Positions 1-10,164 of a stretch of DNA of 64,000 bases are shown piece by piece. The DNA is taken from assembly GCA_963580285.1 (NCBI GenBank), contig OY757011.1, forward strand, positions 114,362,766 to 114,426,765, written 5' to 3'. Every line of letters starts with the position of its first letter. Within the stretch, counting starts at the first letter, position 1. This DNA comes from Lucinisca nassula. Taxonomy: Eukaryota > Mollusca > Bivalvia > Lucinida > Lucinidae. The position numbers were made by a program, and so were the translations under genes. The notes beneath the pieces were generated by a model, which saw only the letters and a list, made by a program, of their open reading frames with translations, did no database searches and was not told where the DNA came from.

Positions 1-169
1 ATTACTGCTCTAAAATATAGATTGTGGGTGCTCGTTAGAACCGCCTCGATGAGGCGGCTCTAACGTGTACCCATTATCTATATTTTGAGCAGAAATAAGA
101 AAATATCTTCATTTTTCATCTTTAAATTCGTTTTTTTTTTTTTTTTTTTTTTTGTTGTTGTTGTTTTTT

Positions 170-200
<31 letters not shown>

Positions 201-279
201 TTTTTGGGGGGGGGGGGGGTTGGGGGTGGGGGCGGCGATAAAATTTACAATGTATTTGTATAGGCGTGTTTTCGTAATG
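1..279. mobile_element. MITE family A copy, cut by window start
   Basis: This is the right part of a non-autonomous palindromic element. The central hairpin (two arms reading GTACTCGTTAGAACCGCCTC and its complement, followed by TATATTTTGAGCAGAAATAAG) is followed by an arm ending in ...TATAGGCGTGTTTTCGTAATG, the family's terminal inverted repeat. The arm holds a very long poly-T tract running into poly-G (about 130-225). An ORF of 76 codons here is only this homopolymer. No protein is encoded; an autonomous partner is not visible in the window. Confidence 0.85.
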
Positions 280-412
280 TGTTACTTACTTCCAATAGAA
301 CATATTTGTGTGTGAAAGAGCATATGTAGATCTAATGGTACACGCAAATACCATTACGAAAACACGCCTATAAAAAAATTGTAAACTTTATCGCCGAAAA
401 AAAATAAAATAA

Positions 413-413
413 G

Positions 414-484
<71 letters not shown>
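413..484. repeat. TG dinucleotide microsatellite
   Basis: An uninterrupted TG run of about 36 units sits at the 3' tail of the SINE fragment that follows it on the minus strand. SINE tails commonly seed such repeats. Confidence 0.95.
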
Positions 485-487
<3 letters not shown>

Positions 488-530
488 TCGGGTTTAACGT
501 CGCTTTCAACAATTTTTCAGTCATATCTAA
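485..530 (-). mobile_element. 3' end of tRNA-derived SINE
   Basis: Read on the minus strand this is TGAAAAATTGTTGAAAGCGA then CGTTAAACCC, identical in layout to the 3' end of the SINE at 35220-35277. Only the last ~45 bp are present, next to a TG tail. Confidence 0.7.
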
Positions 531-1379
531 ATTAAGATGAAAAATTGGTATATTTTCTTATTTCCGCTCCAAATATAGAATGTGGGTACTCGTTAGAACC
601 GCCTCATCGAGGCGGTATCTAACGAGTACCCACAATGTATACATTAGAGCAGTGATTATGGGTGTTCTAACCAGAACCCACAATCTATATTTTAGAGCAG
701 AAATAAGAAAAATGATGTTTACTTCTGCAAACCCCAGTTTTACTATATAAAAGTGGGCTTCAAGGGGTCAAAATTATAAAGGCGTGTATTCGTGATGCCT
801 ACAACGTCAGAAAGCAGTAATTTGTACGAAGTAACTCGTTGACACACGCTCGAGATAAACACCCAATCTGTAAATACAGATATTTCTGGATCACGAGACG
901 ACGCCCACTCTACAATACAAAGATACCCCACGTCCACGGCTGAATAAATGAAGATATTTTCATTACCAATATCAAAAGCCACGTGTTTGGTAAACAGATG
1001 ACACAACTGCTTTCATTTGCGGTTTTGTCGTCAAACAATGCTTTTTTCAGATATAATTAAAACCTTGGTGCGTTACAGACAAATCTAGAGCATCTACTTT
1101 TTATGGGCTTGACGTTTTAAGTGAATCATCTACCAAGACGATTCACATGTTATGCAAGACCTATATTTCTCTGACAAATGGAACAGCTGGTCGTGATTAG
1201 TGCAGGAGTGGTTAGTATCATCTTATATTAACCCTTTTTGTACCAAATGGAATCTTCCACCTTATATATAGCATGAGTCCATTTCAAAATTTAGGGGTGT
1301 CAGGTTGTGTTTTCTTCAAAATCTATCTGAAAAATGACTGCATTTTAGCAAACAGTGGAGGCCCTGATCAGACGCCGCG

Positions 1380-1600
1380 TTCTGGTAAACCGCTTAGAGG
1401 ATCTAAGCCTGTCCAGGAAACGCGGTGCGCGGCGGACCGTCCTTGCTAATAAACCATATTGGTTTCATTGGGCGACAGGGCTTGAGATGTCATTTCATCT
1501 CAGTGTCGGGTAAAAGTACCACAAAATTGGAAGCAACGATTCCAAAATGACCTTTACAGTATTGACAGGGACGTTAAACCTCAAATCAACCAACCAACCA
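1380..1600 (+). mobile_element. SINE-1 family copy, 5' truncated
   Basis: The copy carries the family's ordered landmarks: TGGTAAACCGCTTAGAGGAT, GTCATTTCATCTCAGTGTCG, ATTGGAAGCAACG and GACGTTAAACCTCAAATC, ending in a CAAC/CAAA tail. The family recurs about a dozen times in this window in both orientations. I see no tRNA A or B box. Confidence 0.85.
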
Positions 1601-1639
1601 AAATGGCTACTTTTTTATGAAAAGCCTTGATAATTTAAC

Positions 1640-1837
1640 TATTTATAACGCAAACATAGACTGTGGGGGCTTGTTAGAACCGCGTCATTGACGCGGTTCT
1701 AACGAGCACCAACAGCCTATGTCTTGGAGCAGAAATAAGAAAAATTATGTATACCCCCGCAAACCACAGTTTTCTCTATATTAAGTGGGGTTTAGGGTTT
1801 TTTCATTACACGGACTTGTCCACGTGATGATGATACT
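1640..1837. mobile_element. MITE family B copy
   Basis: A sister family of MITE A shares the central palindrome (here GAACCGCGTCATTGACGCGGTTC, with compensatory changes in both arms) and the AACCCC/GGGGTT hairpin. It ends instead in CACGGACTTGTCCACGTGATG. The paired changes in the palindrome keep the hairpin intact. Confidence 0.8.
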
Positions 1838-1879
1838 GACACTTTCTCTTCTTCCGGTGGGTTGACTTGGCTATGCTGT

Positions 1880-2086
1880 GGTGTTTTCTGCATTAAACTA
1901 GTTTATACTATTTTTTTTTAATTCGGCTGCGATTAAAGTTTCAAGCTCCGAACACGCATTCCGGATGTTATAACGCGCGCGAGAGAGGCAGTGACTTTAA
2001 CACCACTGCTACCCATTTACACCCGAGTTGGGTGGGGCAGTGGCATTACGTGTCTTGCCCAAGGACACACCTCGCCTCCGGCGTTA
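1880..2086 (-). mobile_element. tRNA-headed SINE (SINE-3), degraded
   Basis: Read on the minus strand it matches the body of the SINE at 60059-60320: GGAGGCGAGGTGTGTCCTTG, GGCAAGACACG, TGGGTAGCAGTGGTGTTAAA, CTCTCGCGCGCG, then an AT-rich tail with TAGTATAAAC. The tRNA-like head has been lost at the boundary with the MITE that begins at 2087. Confidence 0.65.
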
Positions 2087-2271
2087 CATTACGAAAATAG
2101 GCCTTTTCAAATATATTTAAATTTTACCAACGAAAATAGATTTTTTTAGATATTTTTTTTCTTATTTTTCATCATTCTGCTCAAAACATAGATTGAGGAA
2201 ACTGGCTTGAACAGCTTTCTGAACAGAAATAAGACAAATGATGCCCGTGTAAATCCAAGTTTTGCTGTATA
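2087..2271. mobile_element. MITE family A, left part (split copy)
   Basis: It begins CATTACGAAAATAGGCC and runs through a decayed central hairpin to ...TTTTGCTGTATA, where the family would continue into AAAGTGGGG. The remainder of the copy resumes at 5447 and ends CGTGATG at 5496, so the intervening 3.2 kb is an insertion. Confidence 0.8.
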
Positions 2272-3639
2272 CACTGTAAAAGTAATGTTTACAGATTAAA
2301 CACTTTCTGAGACGAATTTCTTGTCCCGTTTTTTATGCGTTTAACGCTTTGATATGTCTGGTTTCTAAACACGTCTAGGAAGGTGTTTAGATATTAAACA
2401 TGTATAGGGCAGTGTCATGTTTAATACCTGCACATGATTAGCTCAGAAACATGTTGAAAATCTAAACATGTCTAGAGGTAAAATCATCATTATTCATGTT
2501 GTATTTGTCTATAACGTTTTGTTTCTTTGATCCTGGAATAGTAGAGGATATGGTACGTCCTTCAAACATATTTTTCTTTCAAGGATGAGTGGAATATTGG
2601 TGTTTAGTTCTTAATGTAATTAGTTTTCGCGACTCATATTTTCTTTCTAGATCCAAGTTGTGTTCAGAAGGCTTACTAATGCCATTTGATGGAAGATTGT
2701 GATTGGTAAATGAAACCTGCATTTATTCTTTCTTGAATATATTTATATAAACTGCCTAAAACTGCTAAAAGGGTGATGAATTGTTGGGGAAAATGCCACA
2801 ATATGGTCTAAACACGTTTAGCGTAAACATGTTCAAAACCTAAACATGTAAAATTTAATTTTGCTTTCACGTATAGTGTTCTTCTTTTCTACCAAAGACA
2901 GCTTAACCTCCAACATGAACTCACAGATGGTGCACACTGTATGATTGTACTCTAGTTTCGCATAATGAAGGGAAGCCTCTGCGTGAAGATAACGCCGCTT
3001 TTATAATTTTGACACCCCCCCCCCCCCACAAACTCTATAATAAAAACAGTGAAAGTGAAAGTGAGGGTGGGGGTTGGGATCCCGTATAGTATACTTAAAC
3101 CCACAAGTAATTTTTACTGACCATTCCAAGTCGGTTCTATTGCTGGGGTTTGTTCCTGTTTTGTATTGGTGGTTCTGATTTTTTCCCTAATAATGTATGT
3201 TATTATGTTGATGATTCTTATTCTTCTCCCCCCATCCCCCTTTTTGGTTCATTTTAGTTGTGTTTGTCCTTCCAGTTAATTGTTTGTCATGTTGGTGATT
3301 CTGATTCATTCCCCCATTATGTTTGTTGTTCCTTTTTAGCAACGTTTGGGTATTCTGAGTCACCACCTGTTTGGGAAAGATCTGCTGACTCAGTTTAGCA
3401 GTGGTCTGTTTGGTTTATTGTCGTCACTCCATGTTTCGACTTATTTCCCTGGTGATATTGTGGGGAGGAGTTGGGATTTGATTGTTTCAGTTCCTGATCA
3501 TTCTATTTTCAATTTAACCTATTTAAGCTCAATGGATTCTTCCACTATCATTTAAATGAGTTCATTTGTTAAATTAGGGGATCAAGGTTGATTCTGTTTT
3601 TGTTACTTTAACATAAACTGGTATATATTTCAAGAAAAC

Positions 3640-3735
3640 AGTGAAGACCCAGATGAGATGTTGCGTCTCATCTGGGTCTGCACTGTCTGACTCGCATCTC
3701 ATCTGGATCTGCACTGTTTGCCTATATCCCATTTA
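3640..3735. repeat. Palindromic MITE-like repeat
   Basis: AAGACCCAGATGAGATGTTGCG is followed by its inverse CGTCTCATCTGGGTCTGCACTG, then a second decayed repeat of the same arm. Relatives of the motif (CAGACCCAGATCAGACGC) occur near 1350, 45410 and 62880. Confidence 0.7.
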
Positions 3736-4375
3736 CAGGACCGTCAGGTGCCAAGCTTATATGGGTTAAAATAAGCAACATTAACCCAAGCTCTATGCGT
3801 GTGATATTTTTTAAGATTTTATAATGTTATATCTACGCAGATTTAACACATTTTCTCCACATACTGCCCCATGCTCCTGTAGGCATTTAGATGATCAATG
3901 TCAATGACTGTTATGTTATGAATATCTAAGAGAAAACAATATTTTTGTGTCCATATCTCTTGTCCACTATAACCAAGCATGCCTCGCATCTCCATAAGTG
4001 TTGGGTAAGAGGATTGTTCCAAAAGTCTGTGAATACATTTAAAACTCTCCTCTCCACAACAAATAGGTATGAGGATTGACAAACCAAATTTATAAACAGT
4101 TACATATATAATTGTAGGTCATATAGTAGATTGTACGACCAGAAATGAATACAAAAATCATTTGTTCCTGTATATCCGATTTCTAAATTTATACTGAAAA
4201 AGCCAGTGTTGAGATAGTTTAAAAAGCATCTTTCGGCTAGACCTGAGAGCTATTACCTGATTGCGGCAGTAGCAGGTTGGATCCCCGGTGCCGGCGAGGA
4301 ATATTTGGTGATAAAACGCCCTTTTTCTTGCCATTTGCAGTGATACGAAAACAGTGTGTCATGCTTTAGATCACG

Positions 4376-4568
4376 GGCCTCCGTGGCCTAGTGGATAAGA
4401 GCGCTGACTCTTAGTCATTAGGTCTCTCCCCGCCGTAGGTTCGAGCCTCGCTCGGGCCACGTGTGAGACGCCAAGTTCTGCAACGGAAGGTCAGGTGTTT
4501 TTTCTCCGGGTACTCCGGTTTCGCCCACCTCTGATTAACGATATGAGTGAAATAATCTTGAAAGAGCC
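4376..4568 (+). mobile_element. tRNA-derived SINE (SINE-2)
   Basis: The head reads CGTGGCCTAGTGGATAAGAG (A-box type) and later GTAGGTTCGAGCCTCGC (B-box type), a tRNA-like pol III promoter. It is followed by a body with GTACTCCGGTTTCGCCCACC and CTCTGATTAACGAT. The same body occurs at 25165-25365 and 63000-63215 on the minus strand and in part at 39025-39110. It is a SINE, not a functional tRNA, because the acceptor arms are not closed. Confidence 0.8.
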
Positions 4569-4704
4569 AAAAAAAACCAAACAAAAAAAATGCTTTCGAT
4601 CGAGACATGAACTCATTTCGATAATACACCTATACAAACTCAGATCATTGTTACGCCAGTAAAAATGAAAATTATAGTCGATGAAAAAAATGGATTGGTT
4701 TCTT

Positions 4705-4796
4705 ATGTCTGTTTAAAATATAGGTTGTGTGCTCTACAGTCTACTCATTAGAACTGCTTCATCAAGGTTCGGGATGAGGTGGTTCTACATGTAGTT
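4705..4796. mobile_element. MITE central palindrome, decayed
   Basis: AAAATATAGGTTGTGTGCTC, CATTAGAACTGCTTCATC and GGTGGTTCTA are recognisable pieces of the MITE A/B hairpin, inside the right half of the CACTA-like element. Confidence 0.6.
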
Positions 4797-5446
4797 CTCC
4801 CATAAAACACTGCTTTTATTATAGAGTTTGGTGGTGGGGTGTCGAAATTATAAAGGCGGTGTTATCTTTACGCAGATGGTCCCCTTCATTATGCGAAACT
4901 AGAGTACAATCATACAGTGTGCACTATTTGTGAGTTCATGTTGGAGGTTAAGATGTCTTTGGCATTATATGCAGGTTTCATTTAACAATCACAATCTTCT
5001 ATCAAATGGCATTAGTAAGTCTGCTGAACACAACTTGGCTCTAGAAAGAAAATATGAGTCACGAAAACTAATTATATTAAGAACTAAACACCAATATTCC
5101 ACTCATTCTTGAAAGCAAAATATGTTTGAAGGACGTACCATATCTTCTACTATTCCAGGATCAAAGAAATAAAACGTTATAGACAAATACAACATGAATA
5201 ATGTTGAGTTTACCTCTATTTTATGTCTTTGCAGCTCTGCAACTTTCAGCGTCCGTTCAGCGTTCGTCTACGCGGGAAAAAGATCGTATCGATTTCAGCC
5301 GAGACGTGTTTAGACTGTTGACGTGTTTATACTCACAAATACGGCAAAACAAATTCACATGTTTAGAAACAACACACTTTTCTTATCATGTTTAGATCTA
5401 AACATGTATTAAACATGTTTAATTTCTATACGCTATTTTTACAGTG

Positions 5447-5496
5447 TTAAAGTGTGATTTAAGGGGGTCAAACTTATATAAACGTGTTTCGTGATG
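5447..5496. mobile_element. MITE family A, right end (split copy)
   Basis: TTAAAGTG...GGGGGTCAAACTTATATAA ends CGTGTTTCGTGATG, completing the MITE begun at 2087. Together the two pieces show the pre-insertion site of the CACTA-like element. Confidence 0.75.
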
Positions 5497-5549
5497 TTGT
5501 GTTTCCATTCAACCTCTATGATTGCCCTTTCTGTTTGTTTAATACACTG

Positions 5550-5732
5550 AAATAGTGCCAGTCGGACCGTCCCTTCTGGTTTACCCTTGCGATTTCTTCG
5601 GGTGGTAGGGCTTGAGGTGTTATTTGCTCCCAATGCAGTCTTACAGTCTCGCAAAATCGGATACAAACTCTCCGAAATGACATAAAAGTGTTAACGGGTA
5701 CGTAAAACCTTACGGCAAACAAACAATCAAAC
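5550..5732 (+). mobile_element. SINE-1 family copy, degraded
   Basis: Landmarks are GTCGGACCGTCCCTTCTGGT, GGGCTTGAGGTGTTATTTGC, TCCGAAATGACATAAAAGTG and ACGTAAAACCTTACGGCAAA. It is diverged from the other copies, so it is an older insertion. Confidence 0.65.
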
Positions 5733-6135
5733 ACTGAATGGCTGCTATTAAGACCAAATAAGTTGAAGATTCTTTATTGAAAACAAAAAAAAAAAAAAAC
5801 ATATCTGTTCTTTCTTTGTTTTATTTTCACCGAGTATCATTTGGTAGGAGATCACCTTTACCACTGTTCATAAACAATCTTAAAAATCTTGGCCTAATAG
5901 ATGTTCAACGTAATGTAAGCTTTACGAGCTTGTTAGTGGTCAAACTGTTAAGTATTCGAACAAGTTCAGTGTTGGTAAAAAAATGGGTATAGCTTTTGCA
6001 AATGAAAAAGCTACTCACATTTTTCAAAACACATATTAGCATATTTGTCAAGTTAAATGATTGAACTTTTAACTATATACATGTATTAACAAACGATGTC
6101 GTTAGTTTTAACAACAGGGCCATTAAGAATACACC

Positions 6136-6232
6136 TAGCAGGTAATCAACGTTGAACTAACGTTGAAACAACGTTGATCACGTTGTTTCAACGTTAGTTC
6201 AACGTTGAGTCACCGTTTTGTGCCTGCAGGGC
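6136..6232. repeat. Foldback repeat rich in AACGTT
   Basis: GGTAATCAACGTTGAACTAA with AACGTTGAAACAACGTTGAT is mirrored by its inverse ending ACGTTGAGTCACC, forming arms of about 35 bp. The repeat is bounded by CTAGCAGG and CCTGCAGG. Confidence 0.8.
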
Positions 6233-6433
6233 AGGAATATAACTGTATTCTAAACATTTTAACACTTAAGCATGTGTGCTTATAATTTTAACATTTTGCA
6301 AAGTTTTATATATATTCTTTGTTAAGGGTATTATTGAGAAACTTTTTTGTTTCCAACGGACTCAGAATGCTGACGTGTAGGCAACACGTTATCAACGTGA
6401 CAACATTATAGCGTTAATGCGAAGCTGCTTTAC

Positions 6434-6576
6434 CATCACGAAAACACGCCTATATAATTTTGACCCCCTTGAACCCCATTTTTATATAGTAAAACTGGGG
6501 TTTACAGGGGTAAACCTTATTTTTCTTATTTCTGCTCTAAAATATAGATTGTGGGTATTCGTTAGAACCGCCTCGA
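6434..6576. mobile_element. MITE family A, left half (split by LINE)
   Basis: It starts CATCACGAAAACACGCC, includes the AACCCC/GGGGTT hairpin and runs to the exact middle of the central palindrome (GAACCGCCTCGA). The other half resumes at about 9010. Confidence 0.9.
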
Positions 6577-9004
6577 ATCAGAATCAGAATTGTTACTGGT
6601 GACACGTCAAATGACATTCATACACCAGGACCTGTAATGTGGGAAGTTAGTCCCTAGCTCTAACCAAAGAGGTAAATTTAGCTACACAATCATAAGCACC
6701 TTCAGCTGTCGAGATAATCGAATCGGGAAGGGCATTCCAATCTCTAATGGTTCTGGGGAAGAACGACTCTTTATAAATGTCGGTTCTTGCGCTAAGGGTC
6801 TGAAACGCCAACGAATGGTGATTTCTACAGTGTCTAGCTGGGGGAACAAGGTCATCTGTTGGAATGCTGGCAGCACCCTTTAGACCTTTGTATAAAAGGA
6901 TTAGCCTACTGTCTTTTCTCCTTTTCTTGAGAGGCTCCCATTTTAATTTTCCAAGTATTCCAGTCATGCTCCCAGTTTCAAAGCAGTAATTGCCTGTTAC
7001 AAATCTAGCAGCTCTATTCTGAACTTTCTCAATTTCATCATTAAGGACCACTCCACTGGGGTCCCAGATACAACTACCATATTCCAAGATTGGGCGAACA
7101 AGACCTTTATATGCTGCCTCTTTTACATCCTGAGGGCACTGATGAAGATTTCGCCTCAGGAAACCAAGCGTTCTATTTGCCTTAGTACACATGCTGCTAA
7201 TATGAGTATTCCATCTCAAGTTGTGTGAGATTGTCACTCCAAGGTATTTAATGGAGTCCACATTTTCGAGGACCGTTCCCTCTAAGGTGTAAGAAGCCTC
7301 AACTTTATTAGATCTCTTCCTGGTTATCTGCATAATATTGCATTTAACTGGCTGAAATCTCATGCCCCATTTACGTGCCCAACATCCTAATCTATCTATG
7401 TCAGCCTGAAGTTTCAATGAGTCATCTGTATCTCTAATTTCCCGGTAACAAACACAGTCATCTGCGAACAGTCTTATTTCTGAGTCAATGTCAGTGGAAA
7501 TATCATTGATGTACAGGGAGAACAAAAGTGGACCAAGAACGGTCCCTTGCGGGACTCCAGACAAAACTGGAGCCCACTCCGAAGATTCATCATTAACAAC
7601 AACCCGCTGTTTTCTGTAGCAAAGAATGGAATCTATCCATTTGAGGGTCTTTCCCCCTATTCCATAACCAAATAACTTAGATTTAAGTAGTTCATGAGGA
7701 GGGGTGTCAAAGGCCTTCTCGAAGTCCAGAATAAATGTGTCCACCTGTCCCCCTTTGTCCAAGATTTTTGCCCAGTCATTAATAACTGTGCTTAGCTGAG
7801 TTTCACAACTGTGCCTTTTCCTAAATGCATGTTGCCTGTCTGACAAAAGTTTATGCTCGTCCAAGTGGGCCATGATGTTTGAGCAGACTATATGTTCCAG
7901 CAATTTACACAGAACACAAGTCAGAGACACAGGGCGATAATTACGGGCAAGAGCCCTATCTCCTTTTTTGAAGAGTGGACAGATGTTTGCTAAGAGCCAT
8001 TCTTTGGGGATTTCACCCGTATCAAGAGACTGTTGAAACAAGTGTGCGAAAACTGGACCCAACTCATTTGCTAGTTCCTTCAGGACCCTGGGATGAAGCT
8101 CATCAGGTCATAAGGCCTTACTGGGGTTTAAGCCTTGAAGTAATTTGATCACTCCTGCAGCTGTCACAACAATATTATTCATGAATGGGGCCAATCTTCC
8201 AGTCAATGGAACCTCCGTGAACTCAGTTTTATTAAACGCATCATTGAATTGACCAACTAGTTCCTCTGCCCTTTCAGAGTCTGATTCAGCAACCCCGTTC
8301 CCTCCTCTTTTATTAAGGGGCGGGATGCCTTGCCTGTCTTTCTTCTGGCTATTAATATATCTGTAGAAGTCTCTGGGATTTGCCTTTACATCACCTACCA
8401 AGTTATTCACATACAAATCATGCTGATTTTTTATATCAGTCTTGATTTCACGTCTCAAGTTTTCAAATTTTGTCCGGAGATTACCACTTCCCGTCTTTTT
8501 TGCCTTTGCATGAATCTTATTCCTTCTGCGAATTTTCCTTCTTATCTCTGGAGTGATCCAGGGAAAAGAAGATACAGGCCTACTAGTTTTTGAGGGGATA
8601 TGATTTTCGGCCGAAGCATGAATGAAAGAAGTTTTCAAATCAAAATTCTCTTGTATAGACCGAGCATCTGAATGACCATTAAAGTAATTCTCCTTTGCAA
8701 ATCTGAGTGCACCCTTCCTCATAGTTTCATAGTCACCTTTCTGATATGAGTACACCTTCCTCCGAGGTTTCTTTATTGGTGGGATGTGAATTTTTAAATA
8801 TCCGGAGACAACATCGTGGTCACTTAGTTTATCTGGGGAATGAATGTCTTCGAATTGTCCTGGCAAAGTCGTAAAGATCAGATCCAATGTGTTCTTATCA
8901 CGAGTGGGGAAGTTAACAATTTGTTCAAGGCCATGATCGTTCATAATGTCAATCAATATTTGTCCTTCCGACTGACTCAGCATTGTGCCTTGTTTGCTGA
9001 GCCT
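6577..9004 (-). mobile_element. 5'-truncated non-LTR retrotransposon (LINE)
   Basis: On the minus strand this holds the end of an endonuclease domain, a full reverse transcriptase and a short 3' UTR ending in repeats of TTCTGA (GTAACAATTCTGATTCTGAT), a microsatellite-type tail. It is truncated at the 5' side inside the endonuclease. The RT resembles the CR1/L2/Jockey group; the clade is not decided here. A second piece with the same C-terminus and tail lies at 47319-47935. GCCTCGA (6570-6576) and GCCTGTCGA (9001-9009) may be an imperfect target-site duplication. Confidence 0.9.
6647..8983 (-). pseudogene. LINE ORF2: endonuclease C-terminus plus reverse transcriptase
   Basis: The reading frame runs from 8983 to 6647 in one frame, broken only by a TGA at 8110-8108 inside KAL*PDELHPRVLKEL, where a glycine codon is expected. 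Upstream are the last endonuclease motifs (NTLDLIFTTLPG and KLSDHDVV, with the catalytic SDH). Downstream are RT motifs in order: PVSLTCVLCKLLEHIV, AFRKRHSCETQL, FILDFEKAFDTPPHEL (catalytic Asp), SGVPQGTVLGPLLFSLYIND, IRLFADDCVCY (catalytic Asp pair intact) and SIKYLGVTISHNLRWNTHIS, then a C-terminal region ending FTSLVRARD. The start is missing because the copy is 5'-truncated. With one nonsense change in about 780 codons the insertion is young, but it is not mobile by itself. Confidence 0.93.
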
Positions 9005-9142
9005 GTCGAAGAGGCGGTTCTAACGAGTACCACAATCTATATTTGGAGCAGAAATAAGAAAAATATCACAATTTTTCATCTAAAAATCGATTTTTGGGAG
9101 GTAAAGTTTACAATGTATTAGTATAGGCGTGTTTTCGTATTG
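9005..9142. mobile_element. MITE family A, right half (split by LINE)
   Basis: It resumes with GAGGCGGTTCTAACGAGTAC and ends TATAGGCGTGTTTTCGTATTG, completing the copy begun at 6434. Confidence 0.9.
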
Positions 9143-9321
9143 CGCCCTCTAGCGTGAACGTGTGTAATACTCTATGAACAGTGGTGTTTTCAAAGACATT
9201 CCTTGTTTTGTTAATTTTGTTTTATTTCATTCAAACTAAATACAGGCTGTGGGTATTTGTCAGAACTACCTCATTGAGCACCCGCACTTGCTGAACAGAC
9301 CGCCAAAAATCTTGATTGTCT

Positions 9322-9722
9322 ATTTGTTTGTTTGTTTGAGGTTTAACGCCCCGTCAACACTATATATGTCATTTTGGAGACGTTGCTTCCAATTTTGTGG
9401 GATTTCAAGCCCTGCCGCCGAATGAAACCAATAGGATTTATATGCATGGAGGGCCCGACTCGCACCACTTTGCCTGGAGACTTTGCTTCCAATTTTGTTG
9501 GACTTTTACCCGACATTGAGATGAAATGACTTCTCAAGCCCTGCCGCCGAATGAAACCAATAGGGTTTATATATATGCATGGACGGTTCGACTCGCACCA
9601 CTTTGCCTGGGCAAGCTTAGACCCTCTAAGCGGTTTACCAGTACTCGTGTGCGGTCGGTTTCAGCTCTGCGCGGAAGCACCATGCACCCAATCTATTGCT
9701 TTAAGCCCCGATGGACGGGGCG
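9322..9722 (-). mobile_element. SINE-1 copy with internal partial duplication
   Basis: On the minus strand the copy ends GACGTTAAAC-like text and a CAAA tail at 9322-9340. The segment with the TTGCTTCCAATTTTGTG motif and the AAACCAATAGG/TGCATGGA motif occurs twice (about 9370-9450 and 9484-9585), so the copy is longer than the ~290-bp norm. Confidence 0.8.
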
Positions 9723-9782
9723 GCCGTCCAAAAGTCTTGAAACTTTGGATACAGAAACAAGAGACATTGTACAATCACAGCA

Positions 9783-9882
9783 GCGATCACCTAGGTGTTG
9801 ATCAGACTGCGCGCATGCGCAGTCTGATCAACACCTAGGTGTTCGCAAATGATAACAAAACACCTAGGTGTTCGCAACTGGT
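9783..9882. repeat. Near-perfect palindrome with CACCTAGGTG motifs
   Basis: CACCTAGGTGTTGATCAGAC TGCGC is followed by GCAT and its exact inverse, giving arms of about 25 bp centred near 9815. A third AACACCTAGGTGTTCGCAA follows at 9861-9879. Confidence 0.85.
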
Positions 9883-10164
9883 AAAACAGGTCCTTTCATG
9901 ACCCAGGTTATATAATACGGAAGGGGCGTAGTCATTATGAGCATAATGATTCGCTGAGGTGAAAAAAATTCACCTAAAATGTTTTTTTGTTTTTTTTCTT
10001 TTTCAATGTTGTTAACATAGATGCAGTTTGCATGATATTTTGTTTCACTGCATGTAAAAGTAACCTTCATATTTTGATGCATACAAACTGTTTCGCGCAC
10101 ATGAAAACAAATGAAATAAGAAGAGCAATGAAAGTTCATTTGTCATAACAGACAGTACATCTGT

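Larger units (their letters stand above)
352..797. mobile_element. MITE family A copy interrupted by TG repeat and SINE tail
   Basis: The copy opens with CATTACGAAAACACGCC and closes with the inverted form ending CGTGATG. Between them are the central palindrome (about 585-625, partly repeated near 650-710) and the second, smaller hairpin around the AACCCC/GGGGTT arms near 733-765. At 412-530 the arm is interrupted by a TG microsatellite and the 3' end of a tRNA-type SINE on the minus strand (TTTAACGTCGCTTTCAACAA). Confidence 0.8.
2272..5446. mobile_element. CACTA-like non-autonomous DNA transposon
   Basis: The element starts CACTGTAAAA and ends TTTTTACAGTG. Its ends are rich in short TAAACATGT-type motifs in both orientations. 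Long inverted arms pair 2480-3055 with 4800-5200 (shared text includes TATTTGTCTATAACGTTTTG and its complement, and ACTCTAGTTTCGCATAATGA). The CACTG terminus, subterminal motif clusters and 3-bp flanks ATA/TTA fit EnSpm/CACTA. No transposase is readable; the short ORFs inside are not recognisable. The interior carries other repeats, including a tRNA-SINE at 4376. Class assignment is inference from the ends. Confidence 0.65.

Noticed and set aside
85..315. 76-codon ORF
   Set aside because: A translation of the poly-T/poly-G tract inside a MITE arm.
3346..3555. 69-codon ORF inside the CACTA-like element as a transposase remnant
   Set aside because: No DDE motif or homology could be read; too short.
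6682..6876. Overlapping minus-strand ORF within the LINE
   Set aside because: A frame shadow of the reverse transcriptase C-terminus.
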